Assembly: GCA_009746045.1 (NCBI GenBank)
Contig: RPFO01000275.1
Coordinates: forward strand, 252,308 to 316,307
Source of the DNA: Mesostigma viride
Lineage: Eukaryota > Streptophyta > Mesostigmatophyceae > Mesostigmatales > Mesostigmataceae
Direction: 5' to 3'
DNA length: 64,000 nt
Shown here: positions 22,511-34,750 of the stretch, piece after piece
Layout: every line of letters begins with the position of its first letter
Numbering within the stretch: position 1 is the stretch's first letter
The notes under the pieces: generated by a model
What the model was told of the DNA's origin: nothing
Seen by the model: only the letters and a program-made list of their open reading frames with translations
Database searches by the model: none
Made by a program: the position numbers and the translations under genes

Positions 22511-25500
22511 TCAATGTAGCTCGCTGACCGCCGCCCTGCCGTGGCTCTTGGCGCAGGGCAGGCAGTGGATGAGGTGGCCCCTCACTTTGTAGCAGTAGGA
22601 GGCGTACAGCGCGGCCCCAGAGGAGACCATCCCGAACGAGATCAGCACCAGCAGCCAGAAGTCCTGCGCGGGCACACGACAGATGGGGTAGGGTGGCCAC
22701 AGGGAAACAAAACGGTGGTGGCGGGCACGTTAGAGTGTGGCCAGATGTGCGGGAATGCTTGCGGAGACGATGCACGGAACGGGTCCATCAGGGGTACGTC
22801 TCAATCTCGCGATGGTCCCCTTCAAACCCGCTTTTGCCCATACGAGATGAAAACAGCCACTCTTGCCGATAGCAATATGGCCAACGCTGCTTCCAACACG
22901 GAATGTACCCATGTACGGGGCTGCCTTGCAAAACGTTGGTCGCACACCACCAAGGGACGCCGCCCACCGGTCACACGATGCTAACATGCCCCGTCTACAT
23001 GAGCTGTTCTGAGACGCTCAAGCAGCAGCAAGCCGCTGTTCAAAGACAAAGAAATCAACGTCGCTGCCTGTTCTTTGCCCCGGTGGCGCAACCGAAAGGG
23101 CTGCCTGCTCACCTCTGGGTTGTGGAATATCATGCCCAGCGACAGGCCCAGCAGGTTCATGAGCTCCTGCAGAGAGGCCTGCACGCCGCCCACCGTGCCG
23201 CGCACCTCTTCCGCCAGCGACTCCTGCCGTTTTGCACACAGGGGCGAGCGGCCAGACGATAAAGTGAGGGGTGGTGCCAGGTGAGCAAAAGAGAGGAGTA
23301 AACAGTGAGATATCAGACACCCGCGGCTGGGGGCACAAGTGAGTATGAAAGCACCAAAAAAGGATATCATGCAGGCACTCGTGGACACGGCCATATGCCA
23401 TGGCGAGTGACGCATGTGATGGCTACTTGGGCCTCCACCCCGTCCACACCTTACATTCCTGAGAACCCATCCACACCTTGTTCCTCAGAGCCCATCAATA
23501 TCTAATTCCTGAGAGCCCATCCACATCTTGTTACTGAGAACCCACCCACACCTTATCCCTGAGAACCCATCTGAAACTTTTTCCTGAGAGCCCATCCGCA
23601 TCTTATTCCTGAGAGTCCATCCACATCTTATATTCCTGAGAGCCCTTGCTTCTATTTCCCCCCCAACTAGCAGACTGCCTGCATACCTGCAGCACATGCA
23701 TGCAGGCCAGGTCGAAGAGCCAGAGGCCGAAGCGGGACAGGGCGACGCCCCCCATGAGCATGCCGCAGGCGATGCGGTTGTCGGCGACCAGCAGCGACAT
23801 CACGCAGAGTAGGAGCATGGACCACTGTGCAGGTGGCAGGTGGCAGGTGGGTGGATGGGGTTATGGGGGTAGGGGGTCAGGGGGCCAGGGGGCCAGGGGG
23901 GACCAGGGTTGAGGATTTGGCGGAGGGAGAAAATGAGCATCAGTAACCATTGGACTACACCCGCACATGTTGAGGGTGCTGGCCTTCCCATGGCAGCAGG
24001 ACTAAAGGTTCGCCAGGTGCATCCAGCTGCCACTCGGCATGGCACATGCAGAATCTGCTGTGCAGTGCTCCCCACCCCCAAGAAATATCAACCATCACTT
24101 GCCTCCGCATCTGCTTGTCCAGCAGATGCTCCCCATTAACATAGAAATCAGATAGCAGGGCGAAAAGCTCTAGCAGCTTCGCTAGAGCAGCGGCGCAGCG
24201 GTAACAAATGGGTGCACCCGATGCGAACCACCACTAAACGCACGAACATAACAAATGGGTGCACCCGATGCGAACCACCACTAAACGCACGAACATAACA
24301 AATGGGTGCACCCGATGCGAACCACCACTAAACGCACGAACATAACAAATGGGTGCACCCGATGCGAACCACCACTAAACGCACGAACATAACAAATGGG
24401 TGCACCCGATGCGAACCACCACTAAACGCACGAACATAACAAATGGGTGCACCCGATGCGAACCACCACTAAACGCACGAACATAACAAATGGGTGCACC
24501 CGATGCGAACCACCACTAAACGCACGAACATAACAAATGGGTGCACCCGATGCGAACCACCACTAAACGCACGAACATAACAAATGGGTGCACCCGATGC
24601 GAACCACCACTAAACGCACGAACATAAGCGCATGCCCACTTTGCACATGCCCACGGCTTGCTCACCCCCCAGATGACTCTGTCAACCGGCCACAGTGGGC
24701 ACGGCACCCCCACCCACCCACAGGGCAGGCGCCCCTGCCTGCTGTACCATGTCGCGCACGCCCTACCTGCCGCATCATGCCTCTTGCGTGCAAGCACTAC
24801 TGTACCTGCAGCCTACTGCATCATGGTGTCCTACCTGCACCATGATGCCGCTGAAAAGGGGGCCAGCGATACCTGCAGCATGATGCCCTGAAAAGGGCAC
24901 CAGCACTACCTGCAGCATGATGCCACTGAAAAGTGTGCCAGCATTACCTGCATCATCATGCCGCTAAAAAGCGCGCCAGCATTACCTGCAGCATGATGCT
25001 GCTGAAAAGTGCGCCAGCATTACCTGCAGCATGATGCCGTGTAGCCCCGCGCGCTCCGGCCGGAACAGTCCGTGTGCGATCGGGTAGATGAGCGTGGCAA
25101 GCACGCCCATGGCCGCGCCCAGCCCGCGCGCGAGGCTGATTACTAGCGGAGTCACGCCCCACCAGCGCAGGTACCCGCTCATCAACGTGCCAAAGCTGGG
25201 GGGGGGGAGGGGGGGACGGAGAAAATGTGGACAAGAAGAGGGCGCCGCATGTGGTGGGTCAGTAGTAGGACATACAAGCAAAAGATACAAGCAAAGTGGC
25301 AGGAGCAGCATGGTCAGGAGATGTGGCAAACGCGGTGCTTGGACCAGCCCAATAGGACATGGGCACCCATGACAGGCTTGGTTGCAGAGAAAATGAGGAC
25401 ACGATTTATAACAGATCGAATGGGAAGGGGGGGGAGGGCTACAAGCTGAGTGACCGCCGGGGGGGCACGTGCAGCCGCCGCATGCGCGGGAGACACCCTC

Positions 25501-28500
25501 TGCAACGACGGCAACTAAAGAACTATCATTGTCGTGTTCACCGGAGGTAGGGAGCATGCCACGCAAAAAGTTGATCGGAGCCGGAAGCCTACTCGGCCTG
25601 GGGACGGGGGCAGCAAGGGGGGAAGCTGCTGCTTCTTCTCGTTCTGGGAGCGCAGGCAATGGTTAAAGCTGGGCGGCTTTGTCACAAACAGGCGGCCTTT
25701 TCCTTTGATGAGACTGCCACGGCATCCAGGCACGGCAAGCGTGTAAGTGCAAAATATAACGCCTGCCGGCAGCGCCCTGCCGGGGAGGCGCCTGATTCCG
25801 TCATCAATAGGGAAGGAAGGAACAAGCACTGGCTGCACTGTGTTAGGCATGAAAGGACAGCATGCATGCCATGCACAGAGGGTTGGAAGTTCCCATGGAC
25901 CCACCACTAACTGAGCATGGTGACGTCTTAGTGACATACGCCCCTACCTGATCACGGGACAGTAGAGGGAGGCGGCACACCCCTACCTGAGCACGGGGCG
26001 GTGGAGGGAGGCAGCACGCCCCTACCTGAGCACGGGGAGGTGGAGGAGGCTGCACGCCCCTACCTCAGCAAGGGGAGGTGGAGGCGGCGGCACACCCCTA
26101 CCTGAGCACGGGGCGGTGGAGGGAGGCAGCACGCCCCTACCTGAGCACGGGGAGGTGGAGGAGGCGGCACGCCCCTACCTCAGCAAGGGGAGGTGGAGGA
26201 GGCGGCACGCCCCTACCTGAGCACGGGGAGGTGGAGGAGGCGGCACGCCCCTACCTCAGCAAGGGGAGGTGGAGGAGGCGGCACGCCCCTACCTGAGCAC
26301 GGGGAGGTGGAGGCGGCACGCCCCTACCTCAGCAAGGGGAGGTGGAGGGAGGCAGGACACCCCTACCTGAGCACGGGGAGGTGGAGGGAGGCAGCACATC
26401 CTTACCTGAGCACAGTGAGGTAGAGGAAAGCCAGCGCCAACGCAGCCAGCAGCGCAGGTTGCCGCGCGTACTGCTGCCACCCACTCCACAGCGACGAGGC
26501 GTACTCCAGCGCCGCGCGCACAGGTCGCCACGCGCCAAGTCCCGACGGTGCGGAGAGGGCATCCGCGTCGCCTGTCGAGGCACACACAACGCCATCAACA
26601 GAACCAATGCATGCCAAGTCATCAGAGTGCCAAACAGGGACAGCCGCTGGGGGGGGCAGTACTTCGATGTGACGTGTTCCGCTTTGTTCCCTTGGCCAGT
26701 GACGACCTGTGGATGAGCCATACCCCACCACGACAATGACCACCCGGTGTGCGCTCTGTGGATGAGCCATACCCCACCACGACAATGACCACCCGGTGTG
26801 CGCTCTGTGGATGAACCATACCCCACCACGACAATGACCACCCGGTGTGCGCTCTGCCCCATATCCTGCAAGCCCCACACCCAGCAAAGAGCGTTAGATG
26901 GGCATGGCAAGTTGCTACCAGCATGCCACGAACGATGCCTCTGCATCATCACAAAACAGCGCGGGCCGCTCATAACAACCGTGTCATCGTTGTCCAAAGC
27001 CGCGCCAAAAAGTAAGCCGCGATAAGACACATGCAGCCAAGTGGGCGACTTAGCACGACCCAAACCCAAACACAAGCGCCACGCAGCAAAGGCGTTTCCT
27101 CCCCTCAAGACACAGCCGCACGCCTCCTTCCATCACCACCCAGCCTCCTGACCCCCCATCACCGTCACATTCCTCCTGCCTTTAACTTGCCACAACACAT
27201 CCTGATCCCCCCTCACCGTCGGCCCCGCCGTTCGGCTCCGCGTTCTCGTGCGATGCCAGCGGTGCTTGCTCCGCGGCGGCCGCACCCCGGCTGGCCAATG
27301 GGGGGAAGGCGGCGTACACGGCGCGCAGCAGCCACCACTCGAACAGCCAGGAGACCAGGTTCCAGGCAGCTGGGGGGGAAGGGGCACAAGGCGCAGGTGG
27401 GAAGGGACATATGGCCCACCACGAGCAAGCACAACGCCAGATGACGTCAACACACCAGATCCCACAAGAGTGGTAGGGTTCAGCGCACATGTGCGAGGGA
27501 GCCATAGAGCCCATCCTACGGGAAGGGCAAGAGAGGGCACACGCGGAGGAGCACCAACAGTCGGGTGGCTCATCCTCCCCATGAGCCCAGCGGTGCAAGG
27601 GCCAATGCGGGTGTAAAGCAGCAGGCATTTCCTTGCCCAGGATTAAGCCAGGACGCCGACACAGCCGTTGCTGCAAATCAAAACCGCTTTTGCTGCAGAC
27701 GAGTCAGGAAAGCAGATGCCTACATCAAGTGTCCAATAATGCGGGCATCCCTCCCATTTATGGACATTGCCCCCTTTCTCTGATGACTGGAACGACTCCC
27801 GTCAAGCCGTCAGCGCTGCTAATGACTGCGACGAAGTCCACAAGCGTCCAGCACATCGCATTCAAAGAACACTTTCCATGCGACCGTGTCGGATGCCATC
27901 CATCCTTAGATCCACCTTGCCTGGCCGAGTGCACCGGCCAGCCGCTCGCCTGCAATAAGCCAGCTACTTTGCTTGCTTATGGGGGAGGGTGCCATTATCC
28001 GGGCGGGCTCCTTCCCCCATGCCTGTGCCCCACCTACTGCGGCACCTACCCATGAACAGGGACAGGAGACAAGTGTGCTAGGTGTGCCTGACGCACGCCG
28101 AGGCACGGACAGGATGGCTTGCGCTGGTAGTGGCATGACTCTCCCCCACATCAAGGCCCCACTATGGGCGCCACGTACCCATGAACAGGATGGCCGCAAA
28201 GGGGCTGGCCGAGTATGACAGCACCCAACCGGCCAGCACGGGCGCCAGGATAAGGCAGGTCAGGTCAATGCGCATGACGACGGAATTGAGCTTGGCCAGC
28301 TGCACGCTGAACGCGTCCCCAACTGTCGCCTTGCTGCCGGCCTTGGCCAGCGCGCACTTGTCACCGTCGTCGCCGTCATCGGACTCTTCTCCGCCCCTTC
28401 TCTCACGGCCTGGCCTCAGCTCCACCTCTTCTTCGCCCCCCACATGCTTGCTAGGTCCCGGAGGTGCCCCCATGGGCTCATCGTCCGCATCTGCATCATT

Positions 28501-30872
28501 CGATGATGCCGACGCGAGCGCTTGTGCGATCACCACCACCCTGCAGGCAGGCAGCACCAGGCAGGCGGCAACACCCCAGGAGATACAGATGACATTTCCA
28601 GCATGGCCGAGGGTGTAGACCGTTTGCTTCACTTGTTAGGGGGGTGAACACGTGGCCTGCCTGTGTCTCCCTGCACAAACCACCATGTCAGCGGGGGTTG
28701 GTCGATGAGCCGCACGGCTGGACACACTTGTCCACACACACACACACGCACACACGCACACACACACACACACGCACACGCACACGCACACACGCACATG
28801 TGCCCCCCCCCAAAATGCCAGCCCGCCCCCCCCCCCCCCCCCACTAACACCTCCCCCATCACCCCCCCCCCCCCCCCCACCCAAACACAAAAACATGCAC
28901 ACATCTAACCCACCAGTCCTTCTCAATGGCCACCGCACGCGCCATGGAGCTGACGGCCGCCACGCCCCCCAGCAGGTTCACCGTCACCACCAGCACGATA
29001 GCCAGCCACAGGGGCACGTTGTGCAGCGGAGCGCCCCACAGCATCGTGGTCGATGGGATGGCCGCCATCCCCGGCCCGATGCCGTGGCTATCGGTAATGT
29101 TGCTAATGTTGCTGTACGGGGTATGGGCCTGCGACGAGTTGCCCTGGGTGACGTTGCTCAGGCCAGCTGTGAGGTTGCCCGCCATACCGCTCAAGTTGCT
29201 GCTGGCCCCGCCACCGCCCCCCTCCCCCTCGGCGCGCACCAGCAGGCCCATCGCGGCCGCCGACACGAAGAGCGACAGCTTTTGGATGCCGATGGTGAGG
29301 GTGACCACCTGGGAGGGGGAGGGAAGCAAACAAGGCCAGACGTTTCCAGGGCGGAGGGATGGGTAGGTAGGTAGGTAAGGGACAGCGTACGGATGCCAGA
29401 GCAAAAACAACGGGCCATGCAACCTGCTGGCATGCCAGTGCGCGAGGCAGCGCGGCCCACCCACCCGCCATCCTGCTGTCTGCACGTGTCAGTCGCCTTG
29501 CAATTTCGATGCCCTAGCGGGTACGGATACAGATGTGGATGTGGGTGGTTCCGGACGTGGACGTGGATGTAGACGCGGACGTGCCGGCGGGTGGTCAGTG
29601 TGCACGGGACACGACCGATGCCACGTGGCGGCTGCTGGATGCTGCAAACGCTGCCATCGGCCGAGCAAGCGAACGGGGCCACCAGCAAGCCATGCCGTGC
29701 ACCCTGGGTGTGCATCCCTGCCGAGTGCTCCTAGGAGGGATGATCCGACTACGGCAGTTGCCAATGAGGGGGACGCTATGGTCGGCCACCCTCCAGACAG
29801 CGACCGTCGTCAGGCACGCTCCCACCGCGCAACGTCTCCGTGCGGGCCGCGCCATGCCGCGCCGTTGGGAGCATGTGCTTGCCCCACAGACCCCCACTCC
29901 CCATGGTCAGCATGGCTCCGAATCGCCGGGTGCCCCACACACATGTCTCGTTCTAATAGAAGCGACAAAGCCAGGTCCACAACCGCAACCGGCGAGCCAC
30001 CCCTTTACCCCCCGCATGACCATAGCAGGGCAGCGCGCCTGCCCACCTGAAGGCGCGGGCTGTCGTTGACCCATCGGCCCACCGGCGCGCCGGCGGCGAT
30101 GTTGAAGACAGCTTCCACCGCACCAAAGACGGCCGGCAGCAGCAGCGAGTCGGTCCACACCGCCAGGAAGAGCATGGGCACCGCAAACTCCCACATCCTG
30201 CCACACGGCACACGGCACAGGGCGACCCACCCGCCGTCATGGAGAAGAGCATCGTTGGTTTACGCGACAATTTCATGGGCAGCACCATGAACGGTGGGCA
30301 GCGAGGAGGGCTGGATGCCAGCGCAGCAAGGAGGGCAGGACAACACAATGGCATGGTTTCAAGCCGTGGTGACTGCGTCGCGTAGCAGGCATATCTCAGG
30401 GATGTCTCCTCTGGCATGGCCATGGCCAACTGAGAGGCAGCGCACCGGTTTGCGTGTGGTGCAGGCGATGGCAGGCAGAAGCCAAGGTCACGAATGCAAG
30501 CAGCATGTAGTCTCCTTTATGTCTGTGGAACTTCCTGGGCGTGGTGCATACATCCAGATGCCGGTGTGTCAAGCTTGACCAACGGTTGTCCGGCCGTCTG
30601 GGCATGCGGTAGGAGCGGATCAGAGAGCCATTCCCCACATACACATCCGTATGAGCCTTTGATGGCAAATGTAACAAAATGCCAGGGGAACGACAGATGC
30701 ATGAGAATGATTTTGTCTAGGTGGCAGGTGTTGAGACAGAAGCTCCGAAAGTGTCAGCCGAAGATAGTCCGCACCTGTTCGCCCATCGCGACAATGCGTG
30801 ACTGGCGTACAGCGAGTATACGGCTAGGCGACCGGACGCCGGCGCAGCCACTTCCGATGGAAGTCGGTACAT
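22511..30872 (-). CDS. ferroportin / IREG-type iron exporter (SLC40 family)
   Basis: Ten exons on the minus strand: 30872-30775, 30197-30047, 29308-28914, 28540-28179, 27369-27217, 26571-26406, 25195-25024, 23824-23687, 23223-23113, 22663-22511. All introns are GT-AG, phases agree, and the product is 632 residues. Family signatures: SLYASHALSRWANRMWEFAV then DSLLLPAVFGAVEAVFN and GRWVND (TM1-2), VAIEKDWVVV, MRIDLTCLILAPVLAGW, AAWNLVSWLFEWWLL, and EEVRGTVGGVQASLQELMNL. The family exports Fe2+ and other divalent metals from cytosol across the plasma or vacuolar membrane. There is no long N-terminal extension, so a plastid form (like MAR1) is less likely. The loop after TM3 has six N-glycosylation sequons, and the central loop is acidic. 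An in-frame TAA lies just upstream of the ATG. Introns are filled with minisatellites. Confidence 0.9.
23456..23645. repeat. minisatellite in ferroportin intron 8
   Basis: Six to seven diverged copies of a unit of about 28 bp (TTCCTGAGAGCCCATCCACA) in the intron between exons 8 and 9. Confidence 0.85.
24203..24625 (+). repeat. nine perfect 47-bp tandem copies in ferroportin intron 7
   Basis: 423 bp made of exactly nine copies of a 47-bp unit beginning AACAAATGGGTGCACCCGAT with no differences visible. The repeat abuts, but is different from, the splice-site-bearing array in the same intron. No spacers, so not a CRISPR. Confidence 0.95.
24755..25022 (-). repeat. tandem array carrying copies of the exon 7 5' splice site (intron 7)
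   Basis: Six to eight diverged units of about 40 bp. Read on the coding (minus) strand each contains CATGCTGCAG followed by GTA, the same text as the end of exon 7 and the real donor at 25024/25023, then a stretch like ATGCTGGCGCACTTTTCAG. The array therefore repeats exon end plus donor into the intron. Confidence 0.8.
25946..26405 (-). repeat. tandem array carrying copies of the exon 6 5' splice site (intron 6)
   Basis: About 12 units of 36 to 40 bp. On the coding strand each reads CTCCCCGTGCTCAGGTAGGG or a variant with CTTGCTGAGGTAGGG, matching the true junction ACTGTGCTCAG/GTAAGG at 26406/26405. The array begins at the real donor and extends into the intron. Confidence 0.85.
26709..26855 (+). 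repeat. 49-bp tandem repeat in ferroportin intron 5
   Basis: Three copies of a 49-bp unit starting GTGGATGAGCCATACCCCAC at 26709, 26758 and 26807, differing by one or two bases. Confidence 0.9.
28734..28880. repeat. (CA)n and poly-C tracts in ferroportin intron 3
   Basis: A (CA)n run with CG interruptions at 28734-28796, then two C runs at about 28826-28843 and 28863-28879. They lie next to the exon 3 donor (28914). Confidence 0.9.
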
Positions 30873-32116
30873 CTGCGTTGTTTAAAGGGGGATTAGATTT
30901 TAATTGGTGCGCCAGAAGCAAGCAATGTCACTAATAATACTGGGCTGCGATAGATTACTCTCATAGCTCATGCCTGAGATGGTAGAAACTTACCATTAAT
31001 GCTTGGGATTTCGGGGAAGTCGAAGGGCACGATGAATTCGGCTAATTGTAAACACAATGTGCCCGGTTACTCGCCCACCCACAATGGCGGAATCGCACTC
31101 CTACCCGTCAATCGACCAAACATTGCGCATAGCGGGCCAGACGTTGACGATGAGGCTTGACAATGCTCCGAAGTTATCAACAACAAGCGATGCTTCGCTA
31201 TGAAATCGAGTGGGGTTGCTATTAAGTGGGAGTCGTGAAATACTAGGACGTCCGCAATATGTCCCAAGCGAGGAGATCCCTTGAGGATGTAATATCAATA
31301 AGTGCTAGCGGCTCGAACCTTCTCTTTTGGTCAACAATGGGATTTCGTTGACACTTTTGCATGACTCGTGAGATCATTGCTTACTACAGTATACCGTACG
31401 CCAACACACTGAGAATTCAGAAATAATTTCGTTGTCTATCCCTGGTCTATCTGTTAATTCGTGGCTGCGACGTCAGCAAACAGCACCCATATCTGTGCCC
31501 GGCCGTGCTAGTATCCAAGGCCGCGCACGGACACACCACCTTTCTACGTCATTTATTGCCAAGCTCGCGGAGATTGTCACAATTTTTACGAGCAGTTTTG
31601 GAGCCCTGCGCGCGAACAAAGTAACGAAAAAGGGGTACTGCAACTCGACTATTTTCGCAATATCCCAAACCCAGGGCGGTCCGACACAGGCAGCAGGCCA
31701 CAATGTCATGGTACTTGGTAGTACGTCCCCGCGGCCGTGCAGGACAGCAGGAGAGCCACTTGCACGTCTTTCCCGCGAGCTGGTCGTTCCTTTGTCGGTA
31801 CGTGCATGCGCAGGCTCATGGTCCATGGAGCCCGGCGCAATCCGCAGCGGATCCCTGTGTTGATTCTCGGGATCCATCAGTAATTTTACGCAGCCTCGGA
31901 AATTCGGGAGTCAACTGACCTTCTTTTGACCTCTGGCCTGCGCTTTACCTGTTTTTGAAACCAACGAAATTCCTGTTAACGTTTACTGAGCACCTTGCCT
32001 ACTTGGAAGGGATGTCGTGGCTTGGTGATGCCGATGCATTTTTATGTGAGAGCTCTTGATGCACAGGCAATATAGCATACGCCTGATATTTCGTGCAAAA
32101 AGGTGTTTGATGAGAG
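30873..32116. promoter_or_regulatory. intergenic region between divergent ferroportin and WD40 genes
   Basis: The ferroportin start codon (30872, minus) and the WD40 start codon (32117, plus) face away from each other across 1.2 kb. The interval contains no supported gene, so it probably holds both promoters and 5' UTRs. No specific regulatory motif was recognised. Confidence 0.45.
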
Positions 32117-34750
32117 ATGGATGAGGAAGTATACCATTCGTCATTGACGCGCTCGAGAGGAACTGAGGTGTCGGAAGATGAGAGCGAGGAAGACGAGATT
32201 ACCAAGGATTCTGATGAGTTCCTTGGTGGCTCGGACTACGACACTGATGGCTACGGAAGTGACACGACCACAGCGGCTCAAGCGAAGAAAGGGAAGGATA
32301 TACAGGGCATTAAGTGGGAACGTTTGAATTATAACCGGTCCACGTATCGAACCCAGAGGCTGGACCAGTACAAGAATTACGAGAACCTTAACTTCAAGCG
32401 CGTGGATAAAGAAGGAAATGTGGAGCGCACCCCGGGGTGTCTGTACGACTTTTTCTACAACACTCGGAAAGTGAGATCGCAGATCGTCCACTTCCAGCTT
32501 CGCAACCTCGTGTGGGCCACGTCTAAACACGACGTGTACGTCATGTTCGAGTCCGGCATCCAGCACTGGTCGCCCGTGACGGGCAAGCTCACGGAGGTGA
32601 TGTCGCTGCTCAATGGTCGGCCCGGCAGCGCGCTGGGCCGCGTCCAGATCAGCACTATGTGCGCCTACCGCAACCTGATTGTTGCAGGCGGCTTTCTGGG
32701 CGAGATGGTGGTGAAGTGCGTGGACGTCCCCGGCCTGCTCTTCTGCGACCACATCACGCGCGACGACAACGCGATTACCAACGCAGTCGAGATCTTCGAG
32801 GCCTGCTCGGGCGCGCAGCGCGTGGTCACCTCCAACAACGACTGCTTCGTGCGTGTGTTCGACGCATCGGCATGCTCCCTCTCGCTCATCTCAAAGTTTG
32901 CCTTCCCCTGGGCCGTCAACCACACGTCCGTGAGCCCCGACGGCCGCCTCTTCTGCATCGTCGGCGACGACACAAACGCGCTCGTGGCCGACAGCCGCAC
33001 AGGCGCCGTCGTGGCCACCCTGCGGGGCCACCTGGACTTCTCGTTCGCATCAGCGTGGCACCCTGGCGGCCACATGTTTGCGACGGGCAACCAGGACGCG
33101 ACGTGCCGGCTGTGGGACATCCGGTGGCCAGGGACGTCGCTGGACATTTTGCGCGGCAAGATCGGCGCGATTCGCTCCCTCCGCTTCTCCACGTGAGTGC
33201 ACGGAAGCCTGTTGGGTCTCGGTGGGCAATCGAAATTTTTTACCATCTCTTGCCCCTCCCTCACCCCTCCGTCGCCCGTCCACTCCCTCAGCGGATGCAC
33301 GCAGGCAACATGTGGGTACTGCGCAGCTGGCAGCCCGTGGCCCGCTGCCACGATACAGCACACGATACACGATACAGCACACGATACAGCACGCGACCGC
33401 ACTTCACAGGGTGCTACCATGCGTCATGGAACGGGGTAGCACATGATGGTAGTGACATTTAGGTCGGTACGGGATAGTAGCTACAGTGACGGTCGCTTCC
33501 AGTTGTCAGCGCGCTCAATGAGATGATTCCCGCTGTTTTGCAGTGCTGTGTGGCCGGCGTGTCCTATGGTGATGTCCACTGACGCCTGCGGTGGTTGGCA
33601 TGCGACGCATCGCCCATAGCATCTGCGCGAGCCATGCACGTGCTGGGCATGGCGAAGGAGGAATGCCGCCATCGGAGTTTGCGCTGCGGGGGTGCGTGCG
33701 GGTGCCATGTATGTGCCCGCGTGGCCCATCCTGTTGCAAACTCTGCGCAGGCAGGCTGGTCAGGCACACGGATGTGGGATGGTAACCGCAAGGGAGGTGT
33801 GGCAAGGACGTGTCCAGGGCAGGGGTGCTGCGCTGGAGACCATGTCATTGTGTGTGTGTTAGGCGAGAGTGGTAGTTGGACGGGCAAAGCAGCCTGTTAA
33901 CCTGGGAGGCTTGTCCTGTGATGGTGAGCGGTGCCATGCGCGTGTGGGCATGCATCAGTTGGGCGCGTGCACGAGCATCACCGGTTGCCTCCGCGTGTTG
34001 TGCGTGCCGCGGGGCCATCCACGCAATGTCGCTGATCGCCTGCTTGCAGAATTCCCTTTCTGGCACCTGTTGGGTATCGTGATATGCCTTACCCCCCCCC
34101 CCCTGCAGGGACGGCAAGTACCTGGCAGCCGCAGAGCCGGTGGACTTTGTGGTCCTCTACGACGTCGCCAGCGGCTTCCAGCGGTGCCAGGAGATCGACC
34201 TGTTCGGCGAGGTGGGTGGCGTGTGCGTATGCATGAGCGTGGGGGGTAGGGGGGGGGACGTTTACATAACAGCATGTGGGGAGTGCGTGGGGGTTGTCAT
34301 CCTGTGTGGCGAGGTGGTTGGGTTGTGCAATGCATCGAAGGTGTGGCGAGGTGGTTGGGTTGTGCCCAGCATCGAGGGTGTCGGGGGGGACACCCTCTTC
34401 TTTCTGTGCTTGTGATGGTGGTGAGATGCGGCATGACACATGTGTTGGCAGGGGGCATCCGCAGGTGTCTGTCATGAGAGTCGCTTGCGTGCGGAACCGC
34501 GCCGACGGCGTCCTCACGTTTTATCGTCCATGCCCTGTGCCCCGCGCCTCCCGTCGCTCTACTCCCCCTGCGTTGTCCACCTTGCCGCGCAACCTTCTCT
34601 TGTGGCCCGCTGCCGCGCCACCAGGTGTCTGGCATCTCGTTCAGCCCCGACGCAGAGGCCCTGTTTGTCGGCGTGGCCGACCGCAAGTTCAGCAGCCTGC
34701 TCGAGTACCACGCGCGGCACGACGACACGTTTGCGCAGCCGTTTGTGTGA
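32117..34750 (+). CDS. WD40-repeat protein, plant/fungal C2A9.03-like family
   Basis: Three exons: 32117-33192, 34109-34211, 34625-34750, phases 2 and 0, total 434 residues. The N-terminus is acidic (SEDESEEDEITKDSDEF, then SDYDTDGYGSD), followed by a conserved block with LNYNRSTYRTQRLDQYKNYE. The rest forms WD40 blades; the clearest is GHLDFSFASAWHPGGHMFAT then CRLWDIR. The C-terminal exons give AAAEPVDFVVLYDVASG, EIDLFGE and ISFSPDAEALFVGVADRKF, which match plant proteins annotated as transducin/WD40 and the S. pombe uncharacterised WD protein SPAC2A9.03. Molecular function of this family is not known to me; WD40 propellers are generally binding platforms. Intron 2 contains a small array copying the exon 2 donor. 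Confidence 0.85.
34313..34386 (+). repeat. two-unit repeat resembling the exon 2 5' splice site of the WD40 gene
   Basis: Two units of about 37 bp containing TGTGGCGAGGTGGTTGGG lie about 100 bp inside intron 2. They resemble the real junction TTCGGCGAG/GTGGGTGG at 34211/34212, a smaller version of what is seen in ferroportin introns 6 and 7. Confidence 0.6.

Noticed and set aside
24203-24625. CRISPR array
   Set aside because: Nine perfect units abut with no spacers, in an intron of a eukaryotic gene.
32141-33420. Long minus-strand ORFs opposite the WD40 gene
   Set aside because: Shadow frames of a GC-rich exon; the plus frame carries the conserved WD40 text and splice sites.
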